Shown here in pieces: positions 1 to 7,224 of a DNA stretch of 11,084 bases. This DNA is from ANME-2 cluster archaeon. Its GTDB lineage: Archaea; Halobacteriota; Methanosarcinia; Methanosarcinales; Methanocomedenaceae. Under the pieces are notes generated by a model, which saw nothing but the letters and a program-made list of their open reading frames with translations, searched no databases and was not told the origin of the DNA. Position 1 is the first letter of the stretch; each line of letters starts with the position of its first letter. The translations under genes and the position numbers were made by a program. The DNA lies in the NCBI GenBank assembly GCA_023544605.1, contig JAMJFQ010000055.1:1-11084 (forward strand). The letters run 5' to 3'.

Positions 1-821
1 AAGGGAGGGGAATAGACGGATATGTCCACCTGGACCTGAGGCATCTGGGAAAAGAACTCATCATGACCCGGCTCTCCCAGATACATGACATTGTCCTTAG
101 TTTCTCAGGGATCGACTGTACCGTAGACCCCATTCCTATTCAGCCTACAGCTCACTATTCCATGGGCGGGATACCTACAGATGTAAACGGCAGGGTACCA
201 GGTATCAGCGGTCTGTTCGCGGCAGGGGAATGTGCCTGCGTGAGTGTGCACGGGGCCAACCGCCTGGGCGGAAATTCAATGCTTGAGACCATAGTGTTTG
301 GCAGGCGTGCCGGGATAAAGGCAGCAGAGTATGTAAAAAAGACTGCACTGCAACCTATGCCTGCTGATGCGCTGCCCCTCATTGAGCAAGAGATCAACCT
401 CATGATAAACAGCAAAGGTGAAGAGAATGCAGCTGACATCAGGGCGCAACTCCAGTCAAACATGACCCTGAAGTGCGGGATATTCAGGGATATGGATGGA
501 CTGACCCAAATGCTGCAATTAATAATAACACTAAAGGAACGGTTCAATAATATTGGGTTCAGGGACAGGGGAATGACCTTCAATACCGAACTGATTGAGG
601 CCCTGGAACTGAAGAACATACTGGATTTTTCCCAGATCATTGTGGCCGGGGCCCTGGCAAGGGAAGAAAGCAGGGGAGCACATTCCCGGACCGATTTTTT
701 GAACAGGGATGATGAGCACTGGATGAAACATACACTGGCATACACGGGCGGGCAGGGACCTGTGCTGGACTATAAGCCGGTTGCCATAACCAGGTACACC
801 CCACAAAGGAGGGCGTATTAG
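1..821 (+). CDS. tfrA: Fumarate reductase flavoprotein subunit, TfrA-type (3' part only)
   Basis: The reading frame is open from position 3 to the TAG at 819-821, so the gene begins upstream of the window and only about 273 C-terminal residues are visible. The first Met codon (63) is internal, not a start. Visible family hallmarks are the active-site stretch PTAHYSMGGI (from about 144), the FAD-domain segment LFAAGECACVSVHGANRLGGNS, and the C-terminal helical domain ending in the RGAHSRTD...RDDEHWMKHTL signature of SdhA/FrdA flavoproteins. The family reduces fumarate (or oxidises succinate) with covalent FAD. Because the next gene is the fused TfrB type, the likely reaction is CoM-SH + CoB-SH + fumarate to heterodisulfide + succinate in the cytoplasm. 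A conventional succinate dehydrogenase role is possible but less likely, since no membrane-anchor genes follow. Confidence 0.92.
   Translation, partial: GRGIDGYVHLDLRHLGKELIMTRLSQIHDIVLSFSGIDCTVDPIPIQPTAHYSMGGIPTDVNGRVPGISGLFAAGECACVSVHGANRLGGNSMLETIVFGRRAGIKAAEYVKKTALQPMPADALPLIEQEINLMINSKGEENAADIRAQLQSNMTLKCGIFRDMDGLTQMLQLIITLKERFNNIGFRDRGMTFNTELIEALELKNILDFSQIIVAGALAREESRGAHSRTDFLNRDDEHWMKHTLAYTGGQGPVLDYKPVAITRYTPQRRAY
805..813 (+). promoter_or_regulatory. Strong Shine-Dalgarno for tfrB inside the tfrA tail
   Basis: AAAGGAGGG ends 8 nt before the tfrB ATG at 822, and the tfrA stop TAG directly abuts that ATG. This fixes the tfrB start and points to translational coupling of the two subunits. 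Confidence 0.8.
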
Positions 822-2459
822 ATGCTGGTCAAATTCAGGATATCCCGGTTCAATCCTGATCAGGACCCGAGACCTTATCACCAGGATTTTGAACTGGATG
901 TGGTCAACGGTATGACCATACTGGACTGCCTGCATGAGATCAAGAATGAACAGGATGGCAGCCTGACCTTCAGGCGCTCCTGTAGAAGCGGTATATGCGG
1001 CTCATGTGCTGTACGGGTCAATCACAGGGCTATGCTGGCATGCAAGACCCAGGCACTGGATGTTGTTACAGATGGGGGGGTGCTGGTGGAACCACTTGTC
1101 CACTTGCGGCCAATAAAAGACCTGGCTGTTGATATGGAGCCTTTTTACCAGACCATAGAAAAGGTCCAGCCATGGCTGGTCACTGATCACACCACTGAGG
1201 AAATACCAGCCATCACGTCCCAGGATGCTGAAAAGCTGAACAATGTCAGTGACTGCATTTTCTGTGGTGCGTGTTATTCTGATTGCAATGTGATAGATGT
1301 AGACCGCTCCTTTGCAGGCCCCTCTGCCATTGCAAAGACCTACCGGTTCGCCTGCGATCCCAGGGACCTGCTGGGCAGTGAACGAATAAAACAACTGGTC
1401 GAGAGCGGGCTCTATAAGTGTCCGGTGGACCAGGAATGTGAGATCGCCTGTCCAAAAGACCTGTCCCTGCGAAGGGATGTGATAGAACAGTTAAGGTGCA
1501 GGGCAGTAACAGGGGATTTTGGCCCCTTGCCGGCCCACAAACGCCTCATCATGTCGGTACTGGATACGGGTGCCAGCGTCCCTGTGACCACCACCCCTGC
1601 TGTGGATATGTATAAGGATCACGAACGTGATTTCCACGGAATACAAGAACTATATATCAAGGAATTCGAGGGTGAACCTGTAGCAGAAGTGGTACTGTTC
1701 TTTGGCTGCATCATTAATCGCAGACAGCAGGATACGGCTGCTGCTATCAACAATATTTTCCAGCACAATAAAGTGGCGGTACACATCCCGAAAAAACAGG
1801 TCTGCTGCGGCAGTCCTTTCATGAGGGTAGGGATGAGGGACACCATGAAGCCTTTTGTGACCCAGAATTTCGAGATTTTCAATACGTACGCCAACAATGG
1901 GGTCACCCACATTCTTACAAGCTGTTCAGGCTGTAACTCCACGTTCAGGCATGATTACCCCACACTGGCTCTGGAATACGGGCTTAATTTTGATTTCAAG
2001 ATCTATGATGTTGGAGAATATATGACCATGATGGATGAGGATGGGACATTGAACCTTGAGGATATGAAAAATAGTGCAATGAAAACCATGTATCATTATC
2101 CCTGCCATATCAGGGCCAGCGGCCTGGACGAATCCATCTATGTGGACCTTATCAGGAAGATACCGGGCATAGAACTGGTGCAGGTCCCCTCCTCAGGACT
2201 GTGCTGTGGGGGAGGGGGAGGTGTCCGTGCCGCATATCCCGAGATATCTGATAAACTGGCTATTCGCAGGATGGAAATTGCACAGGATGAGGGGGTGGAT
2301 GGTCTATTGACCAATTGTCCTTTCTGTATCCTCTCGTTTGAAAGGGGACTGGGCCTGAAAGAAGAGGCTGGTGAAGCCATGGATTTTGGGATATTTGATT
2401 TTTACAAGATATTTTCCAGGGCATTTGGTGAAGACGAAATTATCAGGGAGGGGCATTGA
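822..2459 (+). CDS. tfrB: Thiol:fumarate reductase subunit B (FeS + CCG-domain fusion)
   Basis: This 545-residue protein joins an SdhB/FrdB-like iron-sulfur subunit to an HdrB-like half, the architecture of methanogen TfrB. Residues 1-105 are a plant-type ferredoxin domain with [2Fe-2S] ligands C54, C59, C62 and C74. Residues 140-215 carry two cubane-type motifs: C145-x2-C148-x2-C151-x3-C155, and C200-x5-C206-x3-C210 followed by Pro. The C-terminal half has two cysteine-rich CCG domains (C296, CCG 328-330, C368/C371; then C428, CCG 461-463, C499/C502), the type that binds non-cubane clusters in HdrB and handles thiol/disulfide chemistry. In the known enzyme, CoM-SH and CoB-SH are oxidised here and the electrons pass through the clusters to the TfrA flavin. 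The start is set by the GGAGG site and the TAG-ATG junction. All expected cysteines are present, so the gene looks intact. Confidence 0.93.
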   Translation: MLVKFRISRFNPDQDPRPYHQDFELDVVNGMTILDCLHEIKNEQDGSLTFRRSCRSGICGSCAVRVNHRAMLACKTQALDVVTDGGVLVEPLVHLRPIKDLAVDMEPFYQTIEKVQPWLVTDHTTEEIPAITSQDAEKLNNVSDCIFCGACYSDCNVIDVDRSFAGPSAIAKTYRFACDPRDLLGSERIKQLVESGLYKCPVDQECEIACPKDLSLRRDVIEQLRCRAVTGDFGPLPAHKRLIMSVLDTGASVPVTTTPAVDMYKDHERDFHGIQELYIKEFEGEPVAEVVLFFGCIINRRQQDTAAAINNIFQHNKVAVHIPKKQVCCGSPFMRVGMRDTMKPFVTQNFEIFNTYANNGVTHILTSCSGCNSTFRHDYPTLALEYGLNFDFKIYDVGEYMTMMDEDGTLNLEDMKNSAMKTMYHYPCHIRASGLDESIYVDLIRKIPGIELVQVPSSGLCCGGGGGVRAAYPEISDKLAIRRMEIAQDEGVDGLLTNCPFCILSFERGLGLKEEAGEAMDFGIFDFYKIFSRAFGEDEIIREGH

Positions 2460-2485
2460 TTGCTCTATAGACTGCCGGGAAAAAA

Positions 2486-4297
2486 TTAAAAATAATACCA
2501 AATTGTCTTATATTCATCTACATCCTCGTCGTCCTGATACAACCGTTCCAGGTAATCATAGATGGATACATCCACATAGTTATAAGGGTCGACCAGTTCA
2601 AGATTGGATTCCCATGGATAAAAACGATAGACACGCCTGCCATTTGGTAATATCATTATAACTTCATGGTCCTGCCATGCCCTCAGGTGTGACTTACCCA
2701 GCCCCGGTACATTGAACACGGGTTCATCGGTCCTTTCCAGCCCCGGCAGAAGCCTGGCCTCCTCTTTGCGTTCCTGCTCTATCCTCGAGATAGGGACCCG
2801 GTAATCTATAGTCTCATCCTTCCCTTTGGTGTTGAAGGTATAATACGGGTCTATCCCTGATTTTTTCATGGTCTTGCGCAGCAGGCAGGTCTCGAACTTC
2901 TTGCTGTTATAATAGGTGAAGACCTGCTGGTTATAGATGTTGATACCGCGTCTTTTTATCCTGGAGAGCACCTCAATTGTATCTGGAGTAATTTCCGTGG
3001 GATGCTGGAAATGAGTGACCAGGCATAATTCCTGCTCACCAAGGCGGTGGTATTTACTAAACACGTCCAGAAGATTTTCAGTGAACCGATACGGTAGCGT
3101 GACAAGCGTCCGGGTTCCTATCCTGATACGGTCCACATGCTCGATATTTGAGATCTTCCCCAGCAGCCAGTCAAGATAAGAATCGTTCAGTGTTAACGGG
3201 TCCCCTCCCGTAACCAGTACCTCGCTGATATGCGGGTTATCTGCAATCCAATCAATGGATTTTGTGATCATATCCCTGGTGATCTCACTTTCCTCAATGG
3301 TCTCGAGTTCCCAGTTGCGTTGGCAGTAAACACAAATCTGGGGACATGATTTGTAAGGTTTGAGGATAAGTACCCTGGGATATCTTCGCGTAATACCTTC
3401 AATGGGACTGGTCGATTCCTCTTCCATGAAATCCATGCTGATTCCTTTTTGTTTGCTTTCATAGAAGTTCCTGCAATAATTCACACTGGGAAGTACCTGT
3501 GCCCTGATGGACCGGTCGAATTGCGAGAGGTTCTGACTATCAAAAAGGGACAGGTAATAAGGTGTGATCTGATACGGGATGTGATACTTATCGGCCAGTT
3601 TGAGACCTTTTTGTTCATCCTGGTCAAGTTTTACTATACTCTGCAGTGTCCTGATATCTGAGATGACCTGTTTCAGGTGCCAGTGATAATCGCTCCAGTC
3701 TCCTTCATCAGCTCCAAAATGCTCCATGATGCGTTTATGTAACATGGACCTGTGATGTATCAGGTCAGTATCCAGACCGGTGCGGTATTTCTCAAAGAAC
3801 TGCTCCATCCTGCTTGCATAGTCATCAAGGAACTTCATACGCTCAAGTGCCGCATCCTTTCCTTTCAACTTTATGAACGAGGGCACTTCATTGGCTGTAT
3901 AAAGTCCTGATCTCCCGTTGATACCCCTTAACAAGAAGATAAACTCACAGATAAAACCTTTACTTATATTCCTGCTTACTCTGCCCTCTTTCGCCATTCT
4001 GGACAACATTTTAAGGGCAGAGAACCGTACCTGTTTTTCATTTTCAGTCCTAATAATGGTTTTTAAAACCTTGATGCAGTCCCTTGCATTCTTTTTTTCC
4101 AGAATGTTCATATTTTTAAAATACCGATTGGAATACACACTAAAGAGGGCTGCATCAACATTACTTAAATAACGGGACAATTTATTTCTCGTGATATGCA
4201 GGTCTTCACTTCGCCTGAGTATACGGTAAATTTGTGGGTTAGACTCCCACAATACTTTAACGACTTCATCTTTCGTTGCCGTTATCAGTTCCTTCAT
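2486..4297 (-). CDS. Lysine/glutamate 2,3-aminomutase-family radical SAM enzyme with long N-terminal extension
   Basis: The protein has 603 residues. The radical-SAM cluster motif is C318-x3-C322-x2-C325, followed by the family's TGGDPL (363-368) and the PLP-lysine motif PGLGK (K535). The fold matches the KamA family, which moves an alpha-amino group to the beta carbon using SAM, a 4Fe-4S cluster and PLP. Against lysine 2,3-aminomutase from memory, the carboxylate-binding Arg134 is kept (R327). The two aspartates that hold the lysine side chain (D293, D330) correspond to K491 and N529. Glutamate 2,3-aminomutase is reported to have the same Lys/Asn change, so beta-glutamate formation is a reasonable inference. 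About 190 residues precede the usual family start; they look helical and charged, and I do not recognise them. AAAGGA lies about 10 nt before the ATG. The gene converges on tfrB (26-nt gap) and diverges from the DtxR gene. Confidence 0.85.
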   Translation of the reverse strand: MKELITATKDEVVKVLWESNPQIYRILRRSEDLHITRNKLSRYLSNVDAALFSVYSNRYFKNMNILEKKNARDCIKVLKTIIRTENEKQVRFSALKMLSRMAKEGRVSRNISKGFICEFIFLLRGINGRSGLYTANEVPSFIKLKGKDAALERMKFLDDYASRMEQFFEKYRTGLDTDLIHHRSMLHKRIMEHFGADEGDWSDYHWHLKQVISDIRTLQSIVKLDQDEQKGLKLADKYHIPYQITPYYLSLFDSQNLSQFDRSIRAQVLPSVNYCRNFYESKQKGISMDFMEEESTSPIEGITRRYPRVLILKPYKSCPQICVYCQRNWELETIEESEITRDMITKSIDWIADNPHISEVLVTGGDPLTLNDSYLDWLLGKISNIEHVDRIRIGTRTLVTLPYRFTENLLDVFSKYHRLGEQELCLVTHFQHPTEITPDTIEVLSRIKRRGINIYNQQVFTYYNSKKFETCLLRKTMKKSGIDPYYTFNTKGKDETIDYRVPISRIEQERKEEARLLPGLERTDEPVFNVPGLGKSHLRAWQDHEVIMILPNGRRVYRFYPWESNLELVDPYNYVDVSIYDYLERLYQDDEDVDEYKTIWYYF

Positions 4298-4385
4298 GTC
4301 CGTTTCCTTTTATTTTGAACCAGTATTTCAATTTCGACACCTGATAGTAAATGTGTTATTTCGTGTCAAAAAATGGCGGCTACTG

Positions 4386-4397
4386 CTAAATATAATT
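4386..4397 (-). promoter_or_regulatory. Possible TATA box for the aminomutase gene
   Basis: On the minus strand this reads AATTATATTTAG, about 90 nt upstream of the ATG at 4297, which would leave a leader of roughly 65 nt. The leader contains an imperfect inverted pair (GACAC near 4335, GTGTC near 4373). The call rests on composition and position only. Confidence 0.3.
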
Positions 4398-4440
4398 CTG
4401 GTTAAAAAGTGTGAGCATCACTATTAAAAGTTGTTATCCA

Positions 4441-4452
4441 AAAAATATATAT
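4441..4452 (+). promoter_or_regulatory. TATA-box-like promoter element of the dtxR-feoB operon
   Basis: AAAAATATATAT lies 41-52 nt upstream of the ATG at 4493. An archaeal start site about 25 nt downstream would fall near 4470-4476. The DtxR-type palindrome overlaps the 3' end of this element. Confidence 0.5.
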
Positions 4453-4469
4453 TTAGGCAACCCTAAATA
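4450..4469 (+). promoter_or_regulatory. DtxR-type operator palindrome
   Basis: TATTTAGG-CAAC-CCTAAATA is a perfect inverted repeat with 8-bp arms and a 4-nt spacer. The TTAGG...CCTAA core resembles the sites bound by DtxR/IdeR/MntR-family metalloregulators. It sits between the TATA-like element and the expected transcription start, 24 nt before the regulator's own start codon. Bound repressor there would block initiation, so the inferred circuit is metal-dependent autorepression of the regulator together with feoB. Confidence 0.75.
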
Positions 4470-4492
4470 AGAACCCACGAAGTGAAAATATA

Positions 4493-5167
4493 ATGCCAAA
4501 CGAACGTTTTGAAGAATACCTGGAAACGATACTCTACATCACAAAAAAGAACAGCGGTCCGGCACGAACCAGCCAGATAGCCGAAGAACTGAACCTCTCG
4601 GCACCCAGCGTCACCGAAATGGTCCAAAAACTATCTGAGTCAGGCTACATCGAATACACTCCATACTATGGCGTGACCTTAACCTCAAAGGGCTGCACTG
4701 AAGCTCTCCGGATCAAACGTCGCCATCAACTGCTCGAGACCTTTTTAGTGGATGTACTGGATGCAGACCCCGATATTGCCCACAGGGAAGCCTGTGAAAT
4801 GGAACATTCCATCTCTGACTCAACTCTTGAAAAGATGTGTGCCTATATGGGACACCCGGATGTATGTCCCGACGGCAATCCTATCGGCCAGGGCGAGTGT
4901 TGCCCCACCGAGGGGTCCAGCGCATCATACCGTGATTATGTCCCGCTGTCAGAATTAATGGAAGGTGAGCGCGGTACCATAAAGGTCATGTCCCTGACCA
5001 GGGAGGTAAAGGATAGGCTTTCGGCCATTGGCCTGATACCTGATGAGGAGATACAGGTAAAACGAAAACTGGGGAAAGGTACCCTGTCCATTACGACCAT
5101 GGGCACCGAAGTGGCGGTGGGGAAAGATATTGCCAGCAAGATAATGGTCCAGAGCCTTGGGGCGTGA
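4493..5167 (+). CDS. DtxR/MntR-family metal-dependent regulator with C-terminal FeoA (SH3-like) domain
   Basis: The protein has 224 residues. Residues 1-65 form a winged helix (recognition region around SAPSVTEMVQKL, 36-47). Residues 66-120 form the metal-binding dimerisation domain, and 147-224 are a FeoA/SH3-like domain. From a by-eye alignment with DtxR, the ancillary-site ligands H79, E83 and H98 correspond to H78, E82 and H97, and primary-site C102, E105 and H106 to C101, E104 and H105. The first ligand, Met10 in DtxR, appears to be E8, closer to Asp8 of MntR, so the site is a mixed iron/manganese type. HPDVCPDGNPI (121-131) is typical of the family; the extra cysteines C116, C125, C136 and C137 are notable. 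An ideal operator stands just upstream, and feoB follows 7 nt downstream of the stop. The gene most likely senses Fe2+ (possibly Mn2+) and represses its own operon. The start is the ATG preceded by a weak AGTGA site. Confidence 0.88.
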   Translation: MPNERFEEYLETILYITKKNSGPARTSQIAEELNLSAPSVTEMVQKLSESGYIEYTPYYGVTLTSKGCTEALRIKRRHQLLETFLVDVLDADPDIAHREACEMEHSISDSTLEKMCAYMGHPDVCPDGNPIGQGECCPTEGSSASYRDYVPLSELMEGERGTIKVMSLTREVKDRLSAIGLIPDEEIQVKRKLGKGTLSITTMGTEVAVGKDIASKIMVQSLGA

Positions 5168-5174
5168 GCAATAA

Positions 5175-7154
5175 TTGAGATCCTGCTGCGATGTAAGTAA
5201 TAATTCCACTTCTGGCTCCATGACTATCGCCCTGGTAGGCAATCCCAATGTGGGCAAGAGCGCTTTCTTCTCCAGGCTCACCGGTGTGGGTGTGGAAGTA
5301 TCCAACTATCCGGGCACCACTGTGGAAATAATAAAGGGCGTCCTGAAACATGAAGGGGAATCCATTAACATAGTGGACCTGCCCGGTATATACTCATTAT
5401 CCACAGCTACTGAAGATGAACGTGCAGCCATGCGTTTCCTCATCCGTGAGCACCCAGATGTGATCATTAACATTATCGATGCCACCAGGCTTGCGAGGAA
5501 CCTCAACCTGACACTGCAGTTGCTTGAGATAGACATACCCATGGTGGTGGCACTGAACCAGGTGGATGCGGCCGAACAGATGGGTATCAGAATCGATGTG
5601 AAGGCGCTGGAAGAAGAACTGGGAGTGCCGGTTATTCCCACCATTGCGATTCGCGGCAAGGGAATCGATACAACACTTCACAAGGCAATCGAGGTGGTAC
5701 GGCCTCAGCCGGTGGACTTGCATTTCGGCAGGTATAGACGGCGCCAGCGGCGTGGTGTGAGATATGACGACCACGTGGAGCTGGCTATTGAAAATATGCA
5801 GGAACATTTACCTGACATCAGCCGTGGCATGTGTATCAGGGCCCTTGAGGGGGACCGAGACTTCATCGAGGGGACCTGCGATTATCCCGACACAGTTATG
5901 GAAGCTGCCAGTATACCGCCCCTGCTAGAAGAAGCCCATGGTCAGCCTATCAAAGATAGCATCACAAAAGATCGCTATGGTGAAGCGGGTGCTATTGAGC
6001 AGAGCGCACAGAAAAAGCACCATGTGCCCCGGAAATTTATTGACAGGATTGATGGGGTACTGACATCCAGCCGCTGGGGGCTGTCCATATTCGCTGTGAT
6101 GATGCTTGCAATGTTCTATATCGTGTTCAATGTAGGCGGGTATTTAGAGACACTTATTATTGACATTTTTGAAACATACCTGATAATACCTGTATCATCT
6201 GCATTGAGCGGGGTGCACCCGCTGGCTGCCAGTGCAATAATCTTCGGGCTGCTCGGCGTGGAGGCTGGGTTTGCTATTGTAATACCCTTTATTGGAACGT
6301 TCTACATCTTCCTGGCTCTGATGGAAGATTCAGGTTACCTGCCCAGGGCAGCATTTTTGCTGGATAGGTACATGCACAGGTTAGGACTGCACGGCCGCGC
6401 TATCATCCCCTTGCTGCTTGGATACGGGTGCAATGTCCCGGCTATCATGGCGGCCCGCACCCTTAATACCCGCAGGGAGCGCGTGATCACAATAGCCATG
6501 ACCGCCCTGACACCCTGTTCTGCCCGGACAGTGATAATCATGGGGCTTGTAGGAGTTTTTGTTGGATTCTGGGCAGCCATGTCCATATATCTCATCGAAC
6601 TGGTGATCATACTGCTGACCGGGTGGATGCTTGGAAAGGGGCTGCCAGGGGAGCAGATGGGCTTCATCATGGAGATGCCGCCCATGCGGTACCCTGATGT
6701 ACAGGTGATAGCAAAAAAGACCTGGTTAAGGATGAAAGGGTTTGTCTATGTGGCTTTCCCTATACTGATAGTGGGCAGTAGTTTTTTAGGTATTGTGGAT
6801 ACCCTGGGCCTGCTGGATGCATTCGAGGAGATATCAAAACCAATATTTGTGGTCTTTTTAGGATTGCCGGCTTACGCTGCCACAGCGTTCATTTTCGGCA
6901 TCCTGCGCAAGGAGATGGCACTGGAGATACTGGCTGTGCTGGCAGGTACGGCGGTGTTCATTGATGTGATGACACCCCTGCAGATATACATCTTTGCGCT
7001 GGTGGCCACCATCTATATCCCGTGCGCTGCGACCATCGCGGTGATAGGTAAGGAACTGGGATGGCGCGATATGGTGCTTATCTCCGGGTTCACTATCGTA
7101 CTATCCATCGTGGTAGGTGGAGTTGCCAGCTACCTGGGGCTGGCACTGCTGTAA
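5175..7154 (+). CDS. feoB: Ferrous iron transporter B
   Basis: FeoB is a polytopic membrane protein that imports Fe2+ and carries a cytoplasmic GTPase-like domain. All G motifs are present: G1 GNPNVGKS (22-29), G2 T in PGTT (46-49), G3 DLPG (68-71), G4 NQVD (128-131) and G5-like AIRGKG (158-163). A charged cytosolic linker (about 180-298) leads to the membrane domain from about 300 onward, with the conserved MEDSGYLPR (383-391) and GCNVPA (418-423) segments and the second Gate-type half ending near 655. At 659 residues it is normal length. A TTG at 5175 is the earliest possible start, with an in-frame TAA directly before it; it yields an MRSCC N-terminus. The alternative is ATG 5220, just before the G1 motif, but no clear ribosome site precedes it. 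The gene is cotranscribed with the DtxR-FeoA regulator; no separate feoA or feoC is seen. Confidence 0.95.
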   Translation: MRSCCDVSNNSTSGSMTIALVGNPNVGKSAFFSRLTGVGVEVSNYPGTTVEIIKGVLKHEGESINIVDLPGIYSLSTATEDERAAMRFLIREHPDVIINIIDATRLARNLNLTLQLLEIDIPMVVALNQVDAAEQMGIRIDVKALEEELGVPVIPTIAIRGKGIDTTLHKAIEVVRPQPVDLHFGRYRRRQRRGVRYDDHVELAIENMQEHLPDISRGMCIRALEGDRDFIEGTCDYPDTVMEAASIPPLLEEAHGQPIKDSITKDRYGEAGAIEQSAQKKHHVPRKFIDRIDGVLTSSRWGLSIFAVMMLAMFYIVFNVGGYLETLIIDIFETYLIIPVSSALSGVHPLAASAIIFGLLGVEAGFAIVIPFIGTFYIFLALMEDSGYLPRAAFLLDRYMHRLGLHGRAIIPLLLGYGCNVPAIMAARTLNTRRERVITIAMTALTPCSARTVIIMGLVGVFVGFWAAMSIYLIELVIILLTGWMLGKGLPGEQMGFIMEMPPMRYPDVQVIAKKTWLRMKGFVYVAFPILIVGSSFLGIVDTLGLLDAFEEISKPIFVVFLGLPAYAATAFIFGILRKEMALEILAVLAGTAVFIDVMTPLQIYIFALVATIYIPCAATIAVIGKELGWRDMVLISGFTIVLSIVVGGVASYLGLALL

Positions 7155-7159
7155 AATAA

Positions 7160-7224
7160 CATACAATGAAATTAAAAAAACAAACAAAATAAAACTGTGG
7201 GATAGACGTTAGAGTCTATCCACA
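7160..7224 (-). terminator. Hairpin plus T-rich tail ending the ferritin-like gene
   Basis: GATAGAC (7201-7207) pairs perfectly with GTCTATC (7214-7220) around a 6-nt loop. TGTG (7196-7199) and CACA (7221-7224) extend the stem with one bulged G. On the minus strand the hairpin is followed by a T-rich run (7194 down to about 7165, including a run of seven T). The ferritin-like stop codon (7209-7211) lies in the loop. There is no T tract on the plus-strand side, so this mainly serves the minus-strand gene. Confidence 0.6.

Noticed and set aside
155..745. Minus-strand frame of 196 residues opposite tfrA
   Set aside because: It lies wholly inside a well-supported flavoprotein gene on the other strand and has no recognisable domain or ribosome site.
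63..821. Complete 252-residue flavoprotein starting at 63
   Set aside because: The frame is open upstream to the window edge with in-frame protein-like sequence, and a 252-residue protein would lack the FAD-binding N-terminus, so the gene is cut by the window.
2371..2661. Plus-strand 96-residue frame across the tfrB/aminomutase junction
   Set aside because: It overlaps the tfrB 3' end out of frame and is antisense to the conserved C-terminus of the aminomutase. No ribosome site or domain supports it.
2486..4297. Lysine 2,3-aminomutase (ablA) for N-epsilon-acetyl-beta-lysine synthesis
   Set aside because: The lysine-binding aspartates appear replaced by Lys and Asn, and no ablB-like acetyltransferase gene adjoins. 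I therefore give no gene symbol and leave the substrate open.
4328..4378. Riboswitch or structured leader before the aminomutase gene
   Set aside because: Only a short imperfect pair (GACAC/GTGTC around a loop of over 20 nt) is visible, and it matches no riboswitch core I know.
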